Origin: Dallia pectoralis
Taxonomy: Eukaryota > Chordata > Actinopteri > Esociformes > Umbridae
Direction of reading: 5' to 3'
Length of the DNA: 64,000 nt
Assembly (NCBI GenBank): GCA_029465975.1
Contig: CM055738.1
Coordinates: 6,502,833-6,566,832 of the forward strand
Shown here one piece after another: positions 59,201 to 64,000 of the stretch. The translations under genes were made by a program, and so were the position numbers. Under the pieces are notes generated by a model. That model worked only from the letters and a program-made list of their open reading frames with translations. It had not been told where the DNA came from and did no database searches. Within the stretch, counting starts at the first letter, position 1. Every line of letters starts with the position of its first letter.

Positions 59201-61923
59201 TCCCTCCCCCTCTCTCCCTCCCACCCTCCCCCTCTCTCTCTCCCTCTCACTCCCTCTCTCCCCTCCCTCTCTCTCCCCCTCTCCCTCCCCCTCTCTCCCT
59301 CCCCCTCCCCCTCCCTCCCTCCCCCTCGCCCTCCCCCTCTCTCTCATCCTCCCTCCCCCTCCCTCTCCCCCTCACGCTCCCCCTCCCTCCCCTCTCTCCA
59401 TCTCCCTGTCTCTCTCCCTCCCATCCTCCCTCTCTCCCCTCCCCCTCTCTCTCTCCCTCCCCCCCCCTCTCTCCCTCCCCCTCTCTCTCCCCCCCCATTC
59501 TCCCTCTCTCCCCTCCCCCTCTCTCACCCTCTCTCTCACCCTCTCTCCCACCCCCTCACCCTCTCCCTGTCTCTCTCCATCAAGGTGAATCTGTTCTTCC
59601 TGTTGAACATTGTACGTGTCCTGATAACCAAGCTGAAGGTGACCCATCAGGCCGAGTCCAGCCTGTACATGAAGGCGGTGCGTGCCACCCTGATTCTGGT
59701 ACCCCTCCTAGGGATCCAGTATGTGCTGCTGCCCTATAAACCGACGGGACGAACCGCCTTGGAGATCTACGAGTACATCATGCACATCCTGATGCACTAT
59801 CAGGTGAGACCGTCAGTCGGCATGCGTTGTCACGACAACTGCAATTCAGCTGTGCTCTGGGATTTTTCTGATGTCGTCTCCATCTGCGGTTTAAATCGTA
59901 AGCTGCCGTCGCCTTTCCTTATCTTCACGAGGGGCCGAAATGCTTGTCCCCGATTGGCCAATCCTGGTCGGCCTGTCAAAATCTGTTGGATGTCGATGAT
60001 TGTTTTTAAATAAGGCTTCGTCGGTCTCCTCTAGTCACCTTGGATATGAAATGTTGCATTTGCAGGCTTACAGAGAGTTCCCGTTCATTTCCTTTCAGTC
60101 AAGATTAGCATAGGTTTTGTATGTTGTGCAATAGTCATCTGGCAAATGGTGTTGTCCTGAGTGACGTACTGTTCAGAGGAAACGTAAGCAGTGGAGATAT
60201 TGCTAGTGCCACAGTTGACTAAAACATCTGTCGCACTTTATCATTGGCTCGTTAGTATTTATTAAGACCAGGTCAACTGCATTTTGCCCATTGACATCCA
60301 CATATTTTTCTCATGACCTGTGGAGAAACAGGGAAGGAACATGATTTATTGTCTGAGAGAAGAAACGAGGGTTGGAGACTGTAACCTACGATGGGCTGGC
60401 TACTGCTGTCAGGGTCAGAATCAGCTAATTTAATCTAACATTGGTCCGACACCCACTCTCTCACTCTCCCTCCTCATTCTCACTCCTCCCTCCTCACTCT
60501 CCCACTCCTTACTCTCTCTCATTCTCTCTCCTCACTCTCTCACTCTCCCTCCTCACTCTCACTCCTCCCTCCTCACTCTCCCACTCCTTACTCTCTCTCA
60601 CTCTCTCTCCTCACTCTCTCTCTCCTTGTTCTAATTGTATCTCTCTCACACCTCACTCTCTCCTCACTCTCTCGCTCCTTCTAATTGTATCTCTCTCACC
60701 CCTCGCTCTCTCCTCTCTCCCCTTCTAATTGTATCTCTCTCACACCTCACTCTCTCCTCACTCTCTCTCTCCTTGTTCTAATTGTATCTCTCTCACACCT
60801 CACTCTCTCCTCACTCTCTCTCTCCTTCTAATTGTATCTCTCTCACCCCTCGCTCTCTCCTCTCTCCCCTTCTAATTGTATCTCTCTCACACCTCACTCT
60901 CTCCTCAGTCTCTCTCTCCTTGTTCTAATTGTATCTCTCTCACTCCTCACTCTCTCCACACTCTTTCTCCTCGTTCTAACGTCTCTCTCTCTCTCATCCT
61001 GATATAAATGCTCCTCGATAGGGCTGCCAAATTACATCAGAGTAGCAAATTCCGCATTCTGCCCAACACTCAAACTGTTTGAGGTGTTTAAGAGCTTGAG
61101 TCATTCTCTCAGGACATTAAAGCATTTATCACTGATAACCACTGACTTGACTCATCGTCTGCATTCCTTCCACAGGGGCTTCTAGTGGCCACCATCTTCT
61201 GCTTCTTCAACGGAGAGGTAAGATTCTGACCCTCTGACCTCCGACCTCTCACTCGGGTTTGTTTCCATCTCCCACGGTCCCTGGCGCGGCCAGACCAAGT
61301 TTAGATTACCTCGTCTGTGATAAACCCCTTCCCGGGAGATTTCCTGAACAATTTGTTTATTTAGAGAAGTTTACCGTCTAGGACATGGCATGGGAGCTCG
61401 ATGACCTTTAAAGAGGATTCTGTTAGACAAAGATCGTTAAAGCATTTGTTGTAGAATCAAGTGAACGTCCACTGTGAGAACAGCTTCTCCAGGTCTTGTT
61501 TCAAATAAGCCATTTTTATATTTTGGGGGGACTATGTCTTAAGTCTTGTAAAAAACATGAGCTGTTTGACAGTCGATATGCTGAGGGTAATTGCAATGTA
61601 GATGTCTAAGAAAATGTCAATACGGGTCTATCAGCTGTGTCTATTGAAATTGATTCATCCAAGGTGTCGAATCTCACAGTTCCCCCGCAATGTCTCGGCA
61701 GGTGCAGGGGGTTTTGCGGCGACACTGGAACCAGTACCGCATCCAGTTCGGGAGCTCGTTCGCCCACTCGGACGCCATGCGGTCCGCATCGTACACCGCG
61801 TCGTCCATCACCGACGTCCAGGGCTGCTACAGCATCGACGGCCACACGGACCACTTGACCGGCAAGGGAGGCTGCCTCGATATGGAGACCTCCTGCATGA
61901 AGACAGACAACCCGTTCGCCTGA
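53224..61923 (+). CDS. calcrl: Calcitonin receptor-like receptor (class B GPCR), complete, 12 coding exons
   Basis: Plasma-membrane receptor for CGRP and adrenomedullin when paired with RAMP1, 2 or 3; it couples mainly through Gs. Coding exons: 53224-53298, 54508-54664, 55923-56033, 56452-56564, 56938-57029, 57170-57296, 57410-57563, 57764-57824, 58056-58122, 59585-59803, 61176-61217, 61702-61923. All have GT donors and AG acceptors, and the phases join into 1440 nt, 479 residues plus TGA; human CALCRL has 461. Residues 1-25 form a signal peptide. Residues about 26-152 are the hormone-binding ectodomain with six cysteines, the DGWLCW motif, CPDYFQDFDP and N-glycosylation sites (NRT twice, NYT). 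Seven membrane segments follow, including the CEGIYLHTLIV helix 3 segment, the ITKLKV third intracellular loop and IFCFFNGE of helix 7. The tail from exon 12 begins VQGVLRRHWNQY. The paralogue calcr is excluded by the close match to CALCRL throughout and by the tfpi neighbour. Confidence 0.97.
53507..53848. repeat. 19-bp tandem repeat in calcrl intron 1
   Basis: About 17 copies of atgccacaccatgtaataa, with cagc, atat and tcat variants near the left end. Confidence 0.96.
54508..56564 (+). CDS. calcrl: calcrl exons 2-4: extracellular hormone-binding domain
   Basis: Exons 54508-54664, 55923-56033 and 56452-56564 encode the cysteine-rich ectodomain. The cysteines sit in FECYQ, PVCNRT, WLCWD, EQHCPDY, KICSD and TRCNE, the six that form the class B disulfide pattern. 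TRNKI and FECYQKIM match the N-terminal helix that contacts RAMP in the human receptor. Confidence 0.95.
56938..61217 (+). CDS. calcrl: calcrl exons 5-11: seven-transmembrane core
   Basis: Exons 56938-57029, 57170-57296, 57410-57563, 57764-57824, 58056-58122, 59585-59803 and 61176-61217 encode the membrane core. Recognisable parts are NLFYLALIGHGLS (helix 1), ITLHKNLFFSF (helix 2), FWMLCEGIYLHTL (helix 3), GWGFPLIPA (helix 4), NDNCWIS (second extracellular loop cysteine), the helix 5 end VNLFFLLNIVRVL, and ATIFCFFNGE (helix 7). Exon 10 (59585) follows directly on a 530-bp pyrimidine tract. Confidence 0.96.
58123..59584 (+). other. calcrl: calcrl intron ending in a giant pyrimidine tract
   Basis: The first 0.9 kb is AT-rich unique sequence with no exon seen. 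From 59050 to 59582 it is almost pure C/T (ccctctctctccctcc-type). The exon 10 acceptor AAG is at 59582-59584, so the array itself supplies the polypyrimidine tract. Confidence 0.9.
59050..59582. repeat. CT-rich array, about 530 bp
   Basis: A compound of ctctct, ccct and cccct motifs, almost without purines. One short block (tctctccatctccctgtctctct) recurs near 59091, 59395 and 59560, so part of the array grew by block duplication. Confidence 0.97.
60450..61000. repeat. CT-rich array with a longer unit in the next calcrl intron
   Basis: Repeats of ctcactctctcctcactctc and blocks with ttctaattgtatctctctca, the latter recurring about every 45-60 bp. It ends about 175 bp before exon 11. Confidence 0.93.
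61702..61923 (+). CDS. calcrl: calcrl exon 12: cytoplasmic tail and stop
   Basis: The acceptor AG is at 61700-61701 and TGA at 61921-61923. The 73-residue tail begins with the helix 8 region (VLRRHWNQYRIQFGSSF) and is serine and threonine rich (RSASYTASS), offering phosphorylation sites for receptor kinases. The distal part has several cysteines and diverges from the mammalian tail. The exon is GC-rich with many CpG relative to its surroundings. Confidence 0.93.
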   Translation: MQGVLRRHWNQYRIQFGSSFAHSDAMRSASYTASSITDVQGCYSIDGHTDHLTGKGGCLDMETSCMKTDNPFA

Positions 61924-62961
61924 GGAGGGCCGCGCCGAGTGAACCGGCGACACGTGTCCGCGGATGGAGCGGAGGATGCGATGGCTTTGTTACTATGGTT
62001 ACTGGGTTACCGTCCAATGGCGAGGGTCGGAGAACTGAACTGTCCTCACATTATTTCCCGCATTATCACGGATTCATGGGGGGGCGGGGGTTACATATTA
62101 CTACTTTCAAAGAGCACCTACAGGTTTTATCAGCGTCTTGAACATTTAGCCACCCCCGTTCAAGTAACCATATTCAAAGCTACAGTGCTGCTTTACCAAG
62201 GAGCTTAATGTACAGTATCCGGCTGATTCCGTAAATTCCTCTTTAAGTATTTAAAGATAAGCCAGTAGTTTCTTAAAGATATTTCTCTGTTTGCCAAAAC
62301 AAATGCATTTGTGACACCCCAGGTGCCAAACAAAGAAAGACCTTCGCTGCTGAGTTTATACACAAACGATCCTTTCGAATATGAACACTAGGCTGTCATT
62401 TGTGTTTGTCGAGCTGGAACAAAGCTCAAAGGCAAACTCACCTCTCCAGCGAAGACAGAAAGATGTAGAAAGAAACCTGTCACTTTTTGATCGTAAACAT
62501 CCTGTGAGATGGTTCATGTTTAAATCCACATTTTTTCTACGACTGAATGATTCTTAAATTAATCCCTTTTGGTTCTTGCACTGTTTCAAATATTTTGAAT
62601 GAGTAAATAATCAACCTTACATCAGACTCTAGCCGCATGTTCTTGTAACCTGTCTGGAGGAACCAGGAAATTGTTTGAACGCTTGATATTCAGGAGCTGC
62701 CTACATATTATTTTTATCTCACCTCATCAATATTGGATTCATGAATCATCTTGTATTACACATGTTTCCTTCAAATGCTGGTAATGGCTTGCATTTTATG
62801 TATATACATTGTAAATCCTGCAGTCTTGGCGGTGGTTGGGGGCAGAAAGGTGGGCACGAATGCTTTATCTATTCATATTGTATATTTATTTAATAGCTGT
62901 GGGTGTATCTACGATTATTCTAATATGAAGCGACTAAGGTATGTAGACCCTGGTATGTGTC

Positions 62962-63040
62962 CAGGGCCGGCCGCCACATAGACGTATAGGCAAATGCTAT
63001 AGGCGCGCCGTTCATCCATACGGGCATCAAACCGAGTAAA
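62962..63040. mobile_element. Possible hAT-like transposon end
   Basis: cagggccggccgccacatag resembles the CAGGGGCGG-type ends of some fish hAT elements. No matching inverted end or target duplication was found, so this is weak. Confidence 0.25.
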
Positions 63041-63042
63041 AG

Positions 63043-63048
63043 AATAAA
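63043..63048 (+). terminator. Possible polyadenylation signal downstream of calcrl
   Basis: AATAAA is the first canonical signal I found after the calcrl stop. It lies 1.1 kb downstream, near a possible repeat end, so assignment to calcrl is weak. Confidence 0.25.
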
Positions 63049-63257
63049 ATACAAATTGGCTTCTGTAGGTGTTGAAGGTAGCATGATGTCAAACGTACGG
63101 ACCATACCAAGCTGAGAGCAAAATGAAGGATCTGTGTGCGTTTTCTGATGGATTCCTCTTCATCTCTGAGAAGGAAACACGATATGTTTTACCGATAATT
63201 GATGTGGAGGAAGCAGAATCTCTCAATCCTACTGTACAAGTCCAAATCATGCTGTAA

Positions 63258-64000
<743 letters not shown>

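Larger units (their letters stand above)
61924..63048 (+). other. calcrl: calcrl 3' UTR and flank (extent uncertain)
   Basis: No further conserved frame follows the stop. The sequence is AT-rich with scattered T runs. An AATAAA lies at 63043-63048 but sits in what may be a transposon end beginning near 62962, so the true cleavage site may be elsewhere. Confidence 0.4.

Overview
This is vertebrate genomic DNA, almost certainly from a teleost fish. It holds split genes with GT-AG introns, Tc1-like transposon copies of the families common in salmonid and pike-like fishes, tRNA-derived SINEs, fish-type LINE fragments, and an extreme load of mini- and microsatellites. A salmoniform or esociform origin is an inference from the repeat families and was not tested. 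I saw no prokaryotic feature.

Two protein-coding genes are supported, both on the + strand. The first is tissue factor pathway inhibitor (tfpi), with five exons between 20656 and 30364: Kunitz 1, Kunitz 2, a linker, Kunitz 3 and a basic C-terminal tail. Its signal-peptide exon was not found. The second is the calcitonin receptor-like receptor (calcrl), complete in 12 coding exons between 53224 and 61923 and giving 479 codons plus a stop. TFPI and CALCRL are also head-to-tail neighbours in human, so the window shows conserved synteny. TFPI controls the initiation of clotting at the endothelium. CALCRL is the endothelial GPCR that forms CGRP and adrenomedullin receptors with RAMP proteins. Both act in the vessel wall but in separate pathways.

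Layout: 1-1180, nested degenerate Tc1-like elements, the second running into a 1.3-kb minisatellite (to 2465). 2466-11017, intergenic DNA or upstream tfpi intron with several tandem arrays and another Tc1-like relic. 11023-14219, a young LTR element (413-bp LTRs, 5-bp target duplication) on the minus strand, carrying one long repeat-rich ORF and no recognisable pol. 14357-14522, a fragment of a second LTR family. 15161-17816, an almost complete hAT transposon with 8-bp target duplication, terminal inverted repeats and a ZBED-like transposase broken in at least two places. 20656-30364, tfpi. 30365-53198, a long intergenic region or calcrl 5' region with seven tandem arrays, an LTR, a Tc1 relic and two LINE fragments. 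53199-61923, calcrl, followed by its 3' flank and a 161-bp TG microsatellite.

By my own interval tally, tandem arrays make up about 15 kb, close to a quarter of the window. Most long open frames here are artefacts of arrays whose unit lacks stop codons. The most unusual signals are the young LTR element with its array-bearing ORF, the altered Kunitz 3 domain of tfpi (Glu at P1 and a lengthened loop), a higher-order 364-bp period in a 14-bp array, and a 530-bp pyrimidine tract that serves as the 3' end of a calcrl intron.
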